NCBI GenBank assembly: GCA_949987565.1
Contig: OX465111.1
Span: 10,311,202 to 10,375,201, forward strand
DNA length: 64,000 bases
Origin: Luidia sarsii
Lineage: Eukaryota > Echinodermata > Asteroidea > Paxillosida > Luidiidae
Direction of reading: 5' to 3'
Below are positions 22,791-33,045 of this stretch, piece after piece. The first letter of the stretch is position 1. The number at the start of each line of letters is the position of its first letter. The notes below the pieces were generated by a model. It saw only the letters and a list, made by a program, of their open reading frames with translations. It was not told the DNA's origin and made no database searches. Position numbers and translations under genes: made by a program.

Positions 22791-25700
22791 CTGTGGTGAG
22801 CCAAGGAGAGAGACATGAGTGAGTGTACAGTTGACGGGATTCAATAGAAATGAAGGGGTTGTTCATCGCGGTGGTGTAGATAAGTGGAAAGGGTAATCAA
22901 AGTCATGCGATGTGTCGTTGCTTGTGGCGACGTTTCGGTTGCTAACTGCTAACCTTCATCAGGCAACTGAAGAATGCGCGCTGCGGCGGCTGTTTATGTC
23001 CGCTTTGCCGGTTCCTGTGTACCAGTATGCGGACGTCGAAGTAGTGATCGTGCGGTTTGGCGCGCGATTCTGGCGTCCACTAGCGGCCCCGTCCGTGGTG
23101 GGTCGGCGGTCGTGGCGTCTGATGGTGGGGAGCCAGAAATCGGGGATTTCAATGCCGCTGTCCCGGTTGATGTTGTTTCGGCGAAGTAGGATGTGGATAG
23201 CCTCCTTGACGCGCCTGGTGTACCAGTGCTGTTCACGGTCGATACACCCATGGAGGGCTCTCCTTATTCCTCCATGATACACCGCACATCGTCCCAATTG
23301 GGGCGGTGACCAGCTCCCCAAGCGAGCTCGGCTCCCGCCGATCCGGGATTCAGGAAGTCATAATAGCCGTCTGGCATCTTTATGGGAAGGAGTTTTATGA
23401 GCGGATATTGGGTAACGACGCGAAATACGTCGAATTTCTCCAACCCGCAACAATAACAGCCACTCAACATTCACTGAGCATAATAATTGATAGGCCTTTC
23501 CTAATTGTAATATCTATGCAATTTGTATGCATTGAGCCCAAAACGATGCTGCGGGCGCTAGATTTCCAAGATGGCGGTAAATTCAAGGGACTTTACCTAA
23601 GACTAGTGTGAGATAACGTTCGATTTTGTTGAAGAATATGTCAAGAAACGATTACAAATCAGCGGGGAACAACAATGGATCTTGGAGATCTAGCGCCCAT
23701 AGCCTCGCTTTCAGTTGGATGCAAACAATTTGCATAAATATTTAAAAAAGGCCTATGTATTGGAAGTCCGTGGCCTGAGCTATATACAAATATTGATGAA
23801 ATACGTCATCTGCGTCAGTACGGGATCGACGCCCTTACAAAGCCCTTCCCCCAACAGACACGGGCCTGGTGTTTGCGCTGGTTCACACCGCACTCTGTGG
23901 CCGCCTATTTTGGTGGCGCGAACCAGCCAGCGGTTGAGGGATCCGAGTCAGCGTGGTTCGATCACGCGGCAGAAAACCAATCAGAGGCCGCACAGTCTCC
24001 CGTTTGTATCGGCAAGGGCCCAACTTCCTGCTTAAAGATCTCCCCCCAAAAGAGAAGTAGATGCCGATATTCAAGGGGCTGAACATGGGGAAACTAGGAG
24101 GTGTTTCTTTGTAACCCTCCGAGTAGGGACGTCATTGGTTTGACAATGACATAACAGCCAACAGCTTCCCAGTGTACGCACTGAACCCAAAGGGATGACA
24201 ATTGGGACACTAGAGAGCGCACTCAAAGTCACCTTTTCTGAGGTAGGGTATGACTCCCATGGCGTGCGTCATCTTTTTGCCTTCCTCTCCCAGCTCGTCG
24301 TCCAGCGTCTGATAGGTCTTCTGCATCCCTTCAAAGGTCACCCGCTCCACGATGCGATCGATGACGTCATCGGACAGCTCCTTGCCCACGTGGCGGGCCA
24401 GTTTCACGATGGACCCCCTCAAGTCCTGAGAAGGCACCGAAGTTCGAGGTGAATATCAAAGGACAAACTAGCTAACTAGCTAACTAGAGAATTGACAGCA
24501 GTAAGTTTTGTTCTTTCTTTTGTTCAACCTTGTTTTAAAACCGAGTTTAACACAACGCATGACTAATTGTTGCTTACATCTTAATGAAAACTGAGGAGGA
24601 GTAAACCTCTTGAGATATACAGCAGTTAATGGTTCTGACGGGCGCCCCCGACACGGCAAAGACTAGTTGAGCATTTGGGCTCGTCATCAATTTGGTTTAA
24701 ATTTGAGGATTTACATTACCAACCTTTATCAGATCCTCGTACTTCACTAACATGAAATTGTCCTCACTCCTGTGTTTCCAGTAGCTGAGCACGTGATCAA
24801 ACCAGGATCCGTAGGGTACTGCGAAAATAACGAATGACATCAAAATAACAAAACAAAACGAGCTAGCCAGCAATCCACCCAGCCACACCCAGCCACACAC
24901 AGCAATCCAAGTACACATCCAGCAACCCAGCCGGCCACACATCCAGCCACACAGCCACACACCCAGCCACCCAGCAACACCCAGCCACACCCAGCCACAC
25001 ACAGCAATCCAAGTACACATCCAGCAACCCAGCCAGCCACACATCCAGCTACACAGCCACACACCCAGCCACCCAGCAACACCTAGCCTCACACAGCCAC
25101 ACACAGCAATCCAAGTACACATCCAGCAACCCAGCCAGCCACACATCCAGCCACACAGCCACACACCCAGCCACCCAGCAACACCCAGCCACACCCAGCC
25201 ACACACAGCAATCCAAGTACACATCCAGCAACCCAGCCAGCCACACATCCAGCCACACAGCCACACACCCAGCCACCCAGCAACACCCAGCCTCACACAG
25301 CCACACACAGCAATCCAAGTACACATCCAGCCACTCAGCCACACACCCAGCCACCCAGCAACACCCAGCCACACCCAGCCACACACAGCAATCCAAGTAC
25401 ACATCCAGCAACCCAGCCAGCCACACATCCAGCCACACAGCCACACACCCAGCCACCCAGCAACACCCAGCCTCACACAGCCACACACAGCAATCCAAGT
25501 ACACATCCAGCCACTCAGCCACACACCCAGCCACCCAGCAACACCCAGCCACACACAGCCACACCCAGCCACACACAGCAACACACAGCCACACCAAGCC
25601 ACACACAGCAATCCAAGTACACATCCAGCCACCCAGCCATACACCCAGCCACACAGCCACCCAGCCAGCCACCCAACCACCCAGCCATACACCCAGCTAG

Positions 25701-27585
25701 CCAGCCATACACCCAGTCACCCAGCCACACACCCAACCACCCAGCCACACATCCAGCCACCCAGCCACCCAGCCACCTAGTCACCCACCCAGCCAGCCAG
25801 CGACGCATCCAGCCATCCAGTAATACACCCAGCCATCCAGCCATCCAGCCATCGAGCCATACACCCAGGCATCCAGCAATACATCTAACCACCCAGTCAC
25901 CCACCCAGCCACCCACCCACACACCCAGCCACTTAGCAACGCATCAAGCCACCCAGAATAACATCCAGCCACCCAGCCACACACCCAGCCACCCAGCCAC
26001 ACATCCAGCCACCCAGCTACCTAGCCATCTAGTCACCCACCCAGCCAGCCAGCGACGCATCCAGCCATCCAGTAATACACCCAGCCATTCAGCCATCCAG
26101 CCATTCAGCCATACACCCAGGCATCCAGCAATACATCTAACCACCCAGTCACACACCCAGCCACCCACCCACACACCCAGCAACTTAGCAACACATCCAG
26201 CCACCCAGCAACTTAGCAACACATCCAGCCACCCAGCCACACATCCAGCCACCCAGCCACACATCCAGCCACCAAGCCACACACCCAGCCACCCAGCCAC
26301 ACACCCAGCCACAAAGTCACCCACCCAGCCAGCCAATCAGCCAACCGCTCTTTCCACCTGAGCTATTGAGACCTAAACAATCAAACATTTATAACATCAG
26401 TGACTGACCCTCTCCCATGTAGAACTCCCAAAGGTGTTCGTCCAAGTCTCCACTCACTACTTTGATGTCCTCGTTCTTGAACAATCTGTGCACCGACAGA
26501 ATGACATCCTTCGGATTGCGCGCCACATAGATGACCTTTGACCGGAGCAGAATTAGGACACAGAGCAGCCCACAAAGAAAACAAGGTCAGTGATCTTGGA
26601 CGCATATTGAGCTCGATGTAGGGATCGCCAAACCTCGAAATGCCAGCGATATTTTGTTAGTGAACACTAACGCCTACGACTCGACGACGCACACAAAGTG
26701 CCACACCCATCCCACGAGCCCACATTCATTGCCTTTGCCCGCACACCATAGCCCACAACCGACCGGGGAACAGCATAATTCTTCAAAGGGAAAATCTACA
26801 TAATTACAGGCATAGGAAAAATTTTAGGAGGAGGAAATTTAACCACAACTTTTCACTGCTTATATACGGCGGGTAGTGTCGTTGTGCCGTGGTCTGCGTG
26901 CGTTTGGCCCGGATCTCTGCCCAGTGCCGTACAGTAGAGACCGCCTTGGTCAAGGCTATAGGCAAAGCAGTGAGCATACAGTTCCACCGGCACGTCGTGT
27001 AGAACACGCCCACAAGGAAATTAATACCTAGACCATTGTGTAAGCCCTTTTCAGACGATGCTGAAAAAAACACCTTGCAAGGCTTGAGAGAGAATTTAGC
27101 ATATAGCATGGGACGTCGTACAATAAGCGGTTCCTCCCTTCGCACATCGATTCTCAAGGGTCCCGTGAGAAATCCTCCGCTAGCGGAAGATTTGACGGAG
27201 GTCAGGACCTACGACAAAATCTCCCTAGCAGGGACGTCAGTCACTCTCAAGCATTGGTAACCTTTCACACAATGGCACTTTTGTCAGATTTCTCATGCAC
27301 AAGTTTTTTTCAGCGCCGTCTGAAAAGGCCTTTTGAGGTGCTCGTGCCTCACCTTCGCCTTCTTGTCGAAGACTTGCGGGGGCAGGTACTGTTCCGGACA
27401 GTGCCCCACAATGCATCTCGGTGACGTCATGGCCGCGTAGACCTTGTGCCCGGGGGTGGTGCTCTCCAATTCGGACGGGTGGTGGCACAGGGTGCTCTCC
27501 AGCCCCGTGTTCATGAAGGTGCGGTCGAAGTCGTCTCGTCCGTCGTTCAGGATGTAGTGCATTATCTCGGCGGTCCAGTGCGTCC
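22678..27585 (-). CDS. Cytosolic sulfotransferase (SULT) gene, left copy, first exon not found
   Basis: Five exons in transcription order are 27,585-27,353, 26,535-26,409, 24,818-24,724, 24,425-24,233 and 22,790-22,678 (TGA). They splice in phase to 252 codons. Cytosolic sulfotransferases move sulfate from PAPS to hydroxyl or amine acceptors. Visible signatures are GTHW at the start (end of the 5'-phosphosulfate loop), the histidine in VGHCPEQYLPP (catalytic position, usually KTHLP), VIYVARNPKDVILSVHR (3'-phosphate binding), PYGSWFDHVL, LVKYEDL, and the C-terminal RKGKVGNWK (family RKGxxGDWK, here Asn for Asp). Exon sizes of 127, 95 and 113 nt equal those I recall for vertebrate SULT genes. 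The usual length of about 295 residues implies one missing N-terminal exon of about 45 codons. No frame damage is seen. Confidence 0.88.
22905..23280 (-). mobile_element. Penelope-like element 3' end in the last SULT intron (left)
   Basis: The minus strand encodes REQHWYTRRVKEAIHILLRR and then NINRDSGIEIPDFW, the C-terminal tail of Penelope-like element GIY-YIG proteins (compare R-RIKEAIHI...LNRDGG). It is followed at 22,964-22,926 by a hammerhead-ribozyme-like core. It is 5' truncated; no reverse transcriptase is seen. Nothing else was recognised in the rest of the intron (23,280-24,230). Confidence 0.7.
22926..22964 (-). ncRNA. Hammerhead-ribozyme-like motif of the Penelope-like tail (left)
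   Basis: On the minus strand CCTGATGAAGGTT...AACCGAAACGTC contains the CUGAUGA and GAAA core halves, with a GGUU/AACC stem II between them. Penelope-like elements are known to carry minimal hammerhead motifs at such positions. Cleavage ability cannot be judged by eye. Confidence 0.5.
24233..24425 (-). CDS. SULT left copy, exon D
   Basis: 193 nt from acceptor CTTCTCAG to donor AAAAG|GTGACT. Encodes DLRGSIVKLARHVGKELSDD through GVIPYLRKG. The protein is identical to the right copy. This is the helical region before the conserved RKGxxG PAPS loop. Confidence 0.92.
24724..24818 (-). CDS. SULT left copy, exon C
   Basis: 95 nt between TTTTCGCAG and AAAG|GTTGGT. Encodes VPYGSWFDHVLSYWKHR and LVKYEDLIK, with Ser where the right copy has Asn (HVLSYW/HVLNYW). 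YEDL is a conserved SULT block. Confidence 0.92.
24868..26345. repeat. Intronic minisatellite, GGCTGGGTGTGTGG-type (left)
   Basis: About 1.48 kb of short C/A-rich units on the plus strand (CAGCCACACACCCAGCCACC) with a higher-order period of about 110-180 bp. Long open frames rich in W, G, V, C and L arise in several frames purely from the repeat. At its exon-B-side edge the minus strand shows a tRNA-like TAGCTCAGGTGGAAAGAGCG. Right counterpart: 35,530-37,262. Confidence 0.9.
26318..26372 (-). repeat. tRNA-like A-box/D-arm at the minisatellite edge
   Basis: Minus strand GGTCTCAATAGCTCAGGTGG followed by AAAGAGCGGTTGGCTG runs directly into the GGCTGGCTGGGTGGG units. It looks like a SINE head from which the minisatellite grew. 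The right arm retains only ATCTCAATAGCTGGATGGCT. Confidence 0.5.
26409..26535 (-). CDS. SULT left copy, exon B
   Basis: 127 nt after GTCAAAG and before GAGG|GTCAGT. Encodes VIYVARNPKDVILSVHR, then the LFKNED stretch and EHLWEFYMGE. RNPKD plus the following Ser form the PAP 3'-phosphate site. Phe here is Leu in the right copy. Confidence 0.93.
27042..27334. mobile_element. MITE-like element in intron A/B (left)
   Basis: The ends AAGCCCTTTTCAGACGATGC and, inverted, AAGGCCTTTTCAGACGGCGC enclose about 290 bp without coding potential. It starts about 20 bp from the exon A donor. Right counterpart: 34,559-34,852. The exact family is not recognised. Confidence 0.6.
27353..27585 (-). CDS. SULT left copy, exon A (first visible)
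   Basis: 233 nt after TTTTTTTTCAG and before GCGAAG|GTGAGG. It begins inside a Gly codon (xGG) and continues THWTAEIMHYILNDGRDD, ending near the catalytic-His block VGHCPEQYLPPQVFDKKAK. The upstream YPKS-coding exon that should supply the first base is not visible. The intron upstream runs into the N gap. Confidence 0.92.
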
Positions 27586-27654
27586 CTGAAAAAAAATGCA
27601 CAGTGCAGAAAGTTGGCGGTCACACCAATTAAGGGATCATCTCTCTAACTCTCT

Positions 27655-27854
27655 NNNNNNNNNNNNNNNNNNNNNNNNNNNNNNNNNNNNNNNNNNNNNN
27701 NNNNNNNNNNNNNNNNNNNNNNNNNNNNNNNNNNNNNNNNNNNNNNNNNNNNNNNNNNNNNNNNNNNNNNNNNNNNNNNNNNNNNNNNNNNNNNNNNNNN
27801 NNNNNNNNNNNNNNNNNNNNNNNNNNNNNNNNNNNNNNNNNNNNNNNNNNNNNN
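27655..27854. other. Assembly gap, 200 N
   Basis: Exactly 200 unknown bases interrupt CTCTCTAACTCTCT. The mirror position in the right arm is a (GA)n microsatellite at 33,975-34,252, so the gap most likely stands for that simple repeat. Confidence 0.95.
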
Positions 27855-28254
27855 CCCCATAATTACATATTTTGGATGTGCTATGGATAGGGTTTTTTCC
27901 AGTATGAAATAGAAGTACCTCCTTGCTGTGGCTGTCTCCAAATGGTGCAAGTAGGAAAATGGGTGAAAAGTTTTCACAAAGATGTTCTTGCACTTCAATT
28001 TGACGGTTTTTGCAACCGCCAATGATAATTCATTGATGAAAATACCGTACTTTACACCAAAGCACACGCAAGAATATATATCTCACCTATCATCAAACGG
28101 CTTCCTTATTTTGAGAAGATTTCGTGCGCCCTGGGGATATGTTTCTGGTGGCGGATGAGGGAAAGTTTGGCAAATAATATGTGCCTTCATCATCCCTCTG
28201 TTCATCCTTCGTTCTTTTATTCGTTCTTCCCTTTGTTCATCCTTTCCTTCATCT

Positions 28255-28440
28255 TGTCTTTTGTCTCTCTGTCACTTTCTCTTCGTCTCTCTGTCACTTT
28301 CTCTTCGTCTCTTTGTCTTTCGTCTCCTCATCTTTCGTCTTCTCGTCTCTCCATTTCATCGTCCTTCGTCTCTTCATTTATTTGTTTTTCGTCACTTTGT
28401 CTCTCCATTTTTTTTGTTTTTCGTCTATACATTTATCTCT
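28255..28440. repeat. CTTCGTCTC-rich degenerate minisatellite (left arm only)
   Basis: T/C-rich units such as CACTTTCTCTTCGTCTCT. Together with 27,855-28,255 (AT-rich, nothing recognised) it forms a block with no equivalent in the right arm at 33,765-33,960. Confidence 0.6.
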
Positions 28441-29164
28441 AACGATAAATACTCTCTTGCAGGTATCTTGACGATTTTATTCAACACGTTAATTACTGTT
28501 ATGTTAGATTTTTAACGTAACGTTACTGACAGTCCTTTACTATAACTGATGGAGATTTGGACGTCGAGTTCGGCAAACCAATAATACACACTCCTCAACG
28601 CAAACTTATTTTATTTACCTCTTTCTCCCAATATTTATTAACATGGTAATATGAAGGGGAATCCATATTGAAAACGTTGGTACATGTACAATGATTACGA
28701 TATGCGTATTGTATGGGCATGTTGGACGGTCACCCGTGATTTCAGGTAGTCCGAGTAACTTGGACCCGACAAGTCACCATTTTTTATCGAAATTTGAAAT
28801 TTGGAGGGTCGGTCACCCCATGGTTTCAGGTAGTCCGAGTAACTTGGACCAGATAAGTCACCCTTTTTTTTATCGAAATTTGACATTTGGAGGGTCGGTC
28901 ACCCACCCGACCCCCCAAATTTCAAATTTCAATAAAAAAGGGTGACTGTTGGGTCCAAGTTACTCGGACTAGGTTTCAGGTTGGTATTTCAAGCAAAGAC
29001 AGGGCACAGCTGTTTGATTACAACAGAAATCGAAACAAAATAGAAAATAATGGTCTTCACATAATTTCAGCTCAAGGGTAATAAAATACAAATTGCCAAA
29101 TAACTGCATAGGTACGACCATATTGGTAATTAAACCAGAGACGAAATTTAGGCAAAGAGACGAA

Positions 29165-30515
29165 CATACGAAAGTTGCCGAAGAGATGAAACACGAAGAC
29201 ATGAAACACGAAGAGACAACAGACGATCAGACGAAATGTGAAGAGACGAAATGTGAAGCGACGAAAGGCGTAGAGACGAAAGGTGAAGAGACGAAAGGCG
29301 TAGAGACGAAAGGCATATAGAGACGAAAGGCGAAGAGACGAAAGGCGAAGAGACAAAAGGCAAAGAGACGAAAGGCGAAGAGACGAAAGGCGAAGAGACG
29401 AAAGGCGAAGAGACAAAAGGCGAAGAGACGAAAGGCGTAGAGACGAAAGGCGTAGAGACGAAAGGTGAAGAGACGAAAGGCGAAGAGACGAAAGGCAAAG
29501 AGACGAAAGGCGAAGAGACGAGAGGCGAAGAGATGAAAGGTGAAGAGACGAAAACCGAAGAGACGAAAGGCATATAGAGACGAAAGGCGAAGAGACGAAA
29601 GGCGAAGAGACGAAAGGCGAAGAGACGAAAGGCGAAGAGATGAAAGGCGAAGAGACGAAAGGCGAGGGACGAAAGGCGTAGAGACGAAAGGCGTAGAGAC
29701 GAAAGGTGAAGAGACGAAAGGCGAAGAGACGAAAGGCGAAGAGACGAAAGGCGAAGAGACGAAAGGCGAAGAGACGAAAGGCGAAGAGATGAAAGGCGAA
29801 GAGACGAAAAACGAAGAGACGAAAGGCGAAGAGACGAAAGGCGAAGAGACGAAAGGCGAAGAGACGAAAGGCGTAGAGACGAAAGGCGTAGAGACGAAAG
29901 GCGTAGAGACGAAAGGCGAAGAGACGAAAGGCGAAGAGACGAAAGGCGAAGAGACGAAAGGCGAAGAGACGAAAGGCGAAGAGACGAAAGGCGAAGAGAC
30001 GAAAGGCGAAGAGACGAAAGGCGAGGGACGAAAGGCGAAGAGATGAAAGGCGAATAGACGAAAGGCGTATAGAGACGAAAGGCGTAGAGACGAAAGGCGA
30101 AGAGACGAAAGGCGAAGACATGAAGAGGCGAAGAGACGAAAGGCGAAGACATGAAGAGGCGAAAGGTGAAGAGACGAAAGGCGAAGAGACGAAAGGCGAA
30201 GAGACGAAAGGCGAAGAGACAAAGGCGAATTAGAGACGAAAGGCGAAGAGACGAAAGGCGAAGAGACGAAAGGCAAAGAGACGAAAGGCAAAGAGACGAA
30301 AGGCAAAGAGACGAAAGGCGAAGACATGAAGAGGCGAAAGGCGAAGAGACGAAAGGCGAAGAGACGAAAGGCGAAGAGACGAAAGGCGTAGAGACGAAAG
30401 GCGAAGAGACGAAAGGCGAACAGACGAAAGGCGAAGAGACGAAAGACGAAGACATGAAGAGACGAAAGACGAAGAGACGAAAGGCGTAGAGACGAAAGGC
30501 ATATAGAGACGAAAG
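29165..30515. repeat. 15 bp minisatellite, AGACGAAAGGCGAAG (left)
   Basis: About 1.35 kb (roughly 85-90 units) of AGACGAAAGGCGAAG with A/T variants at fixed positions. Because the unit is 15 bp and stop-poor, frames on both strands stay open for hundreds of codons (FRLFA- and ETKGE-type peptides). I treat these as artefacts. Right counterpart: 31,985-33,045, shorter. Confidence 0.92.
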
Positions 30516-31900
30516 TCTCACTTAGTACACGAATTCTGGTCTCAGTGCTGATTGTTACCTCACACAAAACAATACCGGCCGCCAAACACAAAATAATTAT
30601 TGTAAACAATATTCTTGCCAAAGAAACTAAAATCGTTTACTATTAAATATTTGTTTACATTGTGAGTGGAAAAATATAAACAATAATCCCCCAGTTTCAT
30701 GAAAAATGGCGAAAATTGTCTTCCCATTTTCAGGCCGAAATCGTTGTGACAGAGGATGGCATTCTCCGTTCCTCCGTAATCCACATAATTGCAAAAAAGA
30801 ACGCCCTCTGTTGTTCAAATTTGAAGATTTGTGCAAGAGCAGCGGTACTTTTTCAAACCTCTCTCTTACCAAGAAAAAAACATCATTCAAGGCATTTTGA
30901 GTAATAACTCAACACACTAAAACACAAACTATGTCTACAAATTATCAAACTGAAGAAAAACCTTAGAATTATTAGGGTCACCATTCAACTTGTGTAAACC
31001 ACATAATGAGACAAAATTTGACCTAATTAAGCTAATTAAAAAATAACGAAATCATCCAGGGATGCGATTTTTGGTAAAACAGAGAGAAAGGCACTTTCCT
31101 GTTTCATTTGAAGAAAAAAAAGGAAGAAAAATTGATGGAACCTCTCAGTTACAGCCAATTTAGTGCTGAAAAAGGGTGAAAAAATGACAATTTTCACCCT
31201 ATATCGCTATTATGAAAAATGCCGATTTTTATAGAAATATCGGAGAAAATTCTTTTTTTTTTGCATTGGTCGGGTTCCTGAAACATTTATCTACACAATG
31301 GTACCATTTTTGTCCCCAAAACATGCAGCAACAATTAAATAAGACGATTTATTGCCTTTGAGCTTATGGATCAAGAAATTGCGTGAAGTTAGGTGACTTG
31401 GTGGGTGTGAGTACTAGGGGTCGTAGGGGACCTTTTTTAGGCGATTTTAAAAGCACAAAAAGTGGAAATTTGGAGATTTTTTGCTTGGAATAAGGAGAGT
31501 GGGTTCATTCTCCCCTCCTTTTACTAAAATTCACCCCAAAAACCAGGGTTTTCCTGTATTTTTGAGCCCCTTCCACATTATTACCGTGAATTTCCGAGAT
31601 GTTGCACAGTCTCTCCCTTCCTCATAACGTGGTTCATGATTTGTACTGCTCTCGATGGCCACAGGTACATACTACACGCGAATACAGCAGGTTGCTATAG
31701 GCCCTATATTTAATTATACAGTCCACCCGAAAGTAGGGTTACAATCATTGCCTGTCAACTTAATGGGAGTTAAATTAGAATTGTCTTGAGAAAGATCGCC
31801 ACACCCTTCCTCTAATATGAATCAAAAGTTTTACAATTCGTCATGAATGCAAAGTTGTGCTCAAATACTTGTTTTTATGTTCACAATTATTCCATTCCCT
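30515..31900. other. Loop of the giant inverted repeat
   Basis: About 1.4 kb found once in the window. AT-rich, with no gene recognised apart from the possible signal-peptide exon at 30,559-30,621. It would be the natural place for shared or divergent first exons and promoters of the two head-to-head SULT genes, but no YPKSG-like coding was found on either strand. Confidence 0.7.
30559..30621 (-). CDS. Possible signal-peptide exon
   Basis: A minus-strand ATG opens a short frame with a basic start (MAR), a long hydrophobic run (ILFTIIILCLAAGIVL) and then Cys-Glu. Right after the Glu codon comes a donor-like GAG|GTAACA. Without splicing the frame runs into the 15 bp minisatellite for several hundred codons. 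A 21-codon secretory first exon is plausible, but no second exon is found, and cytosolic SULTs do not carry such a peptide. Chance remains possible. Confidence 0.3.
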
Positions 31901-31984
31901 CCAATTTTCAAATTTCGATAAAAAAGGATGACTTTTCGGGTCCAAGTTACTCGAACTACCTGAAACCATTTACTCCTTATATGT

Positions 31985-33045
31985 CTTTTCGCCTTTTTCA
32001 TCTTTTCGCCTTTCGTGTCTTTATCTGTCGTCTCTTCGCCTTTCATCTCTTCGTGTTTCGTCTCTTCGTGTTTCATCTCTTCGCCTTTCGTATCTTCACC
32101 TTTCGTCTCTTCGTGTCTTCTTGTTTCGTGTCTTCATTTGTCGTCTCTACGCCTTTCATCTCTTCGTGTTTCGTCTCTTCATGTTTCATCTCTTCGCCTT
32201 TCATCTCTTCGCCTTTCGTCTCTTCGCCTTTCGTCTCTTCGCCTTTCGTCTCTTCGCCTTTCGTCTCTTCGCCTTTCGCCTCTTCATGTCTTCGCCTTTC
32301 GTCTCTTTGCCTTTCGTCTCTTTGCCTTTCGTCTCTTTGCCTTTCGTCTCTTTGCCTTTCGTCTCTTTGCCTTTCGTCTCTTTGCCTTTCGTCTCTTTGC
32401 CTTTCGTCTCTTCGCCTTTCGTCTCTTCGCCTTTCTTCTCTTCGCCTTTCGTCTCTTTGCCTTTCGTCTCTTCGCCTTTCGTCTCTTTGCCTTTCGTCTC
32501 TTCGCCTTTCGTCTCTTTGCCTTTCATCATGCCTTTCGTCTCTACGCCTTTCATCTCTACGCCTTTCGTCTCTTTGCCTTTCGTCTCTTTGCCTTTCGTC
32601 TCTTTGCCTTTCGTCTCTTCGCCTTTCGTCTCTTTGCCTTTCGTCTCTTCGCCTTTCGTCTCTTTGCCTTTCGTCTCTTCGCCTTTCGTCTCTTCGCTTT
32701 TCGTCTCTTCATGTCTTCGCCTTTCGTCTCTTCGCCTTTCGTCTCTTCGCCTTTCGTCTCTTCGCCTTTCGTCTCTTCGCCTTTCGTCTCTTCGCCTTTC
32801 GTCTCTTCGCCTTTCGTCTCTTCGCCTTTCGTCTCTTCGCCTTTCGTCTCTTCGCCTTTCGTCTCTTCGCCTTTCGTCTCTTCGCCTTTCGTCTCTTCGC
32901 CTTTCGTCTCTTCACCTTTCGTCTCTACGCCTTTCGTCGCTTCACATTTCGTCTCTTCACATTTCGTCTGATCGTCTGTTGTCTCTTTGTGTTTCATGTC
33001 TTCGTGTTTCATCTCTTCGGCAACTTTCGTCTGTTCGTCTCTTTG
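31985..33045. repeat. 15 bp minisatellite, CTTCGCCTTTCGTCT (right)
   Basis: Reverse-complement counterpart of 29,165-30,515, about 300 bp shorter. The block at 32,700-32,900 is almost perfectly homogeneous, which suggests recent local homogenisation. Confidence 0.92.

Larger units (their letters stand above)
18210..30515 (+). repeat. Left arm of the giant inverted repeat
   Basis: Nearly every landmark from 18,210 to 30,515 recurs as its reverse complement at 31,905-42,815: SULT exons, the Penelope-like 3' end, the 281 bp palindrome and two minisatellites. Exon coordinate pairs sum to 61,893 (exons A and B), 62,124 (exons C and D) and 62,121 (exon E), so the symmetry axis is near 30.95-31.06 kb. 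Left-specific features are the 19,363-20,752 insertion, the block around 27,855-28,440 and the N gap. Confidence 0.9.

Noticed and set aside
22912..23277. 121-codon plus-strand frame (MSLLVATFRLL...)
   Set aside because: Antisense to the Penelope-like C-terminus, whose minus-strand frame has the recognisable EAIHI and NRDSG blocks.
24697..25692. 331-codon minus-strand frame rich in W, G, V, C and L
   Set aside because: It is the GGCTGGGTGTGTGG minisatellite read through; only its last residues (VPYGSW...DLIK) are real, and they belong to SULT exon C. The mirror frames at 35.6-37.4 kb are the same artefact.
29072..30621. Very long frames (up to 464 codons) of FRLFA/SSPFV or ETKGE type
   Set aside because: Produced by a stop-free 15 bp repeat; open on both strands and in several frames at once. 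Only the signal-peptide-like start was kept, as a weak candidate.
29165..33045. CRISPR-like array
   Set aside because: Units are contiguous 15-mers without unique spacers, in an intron-bearing eukaryotic context.
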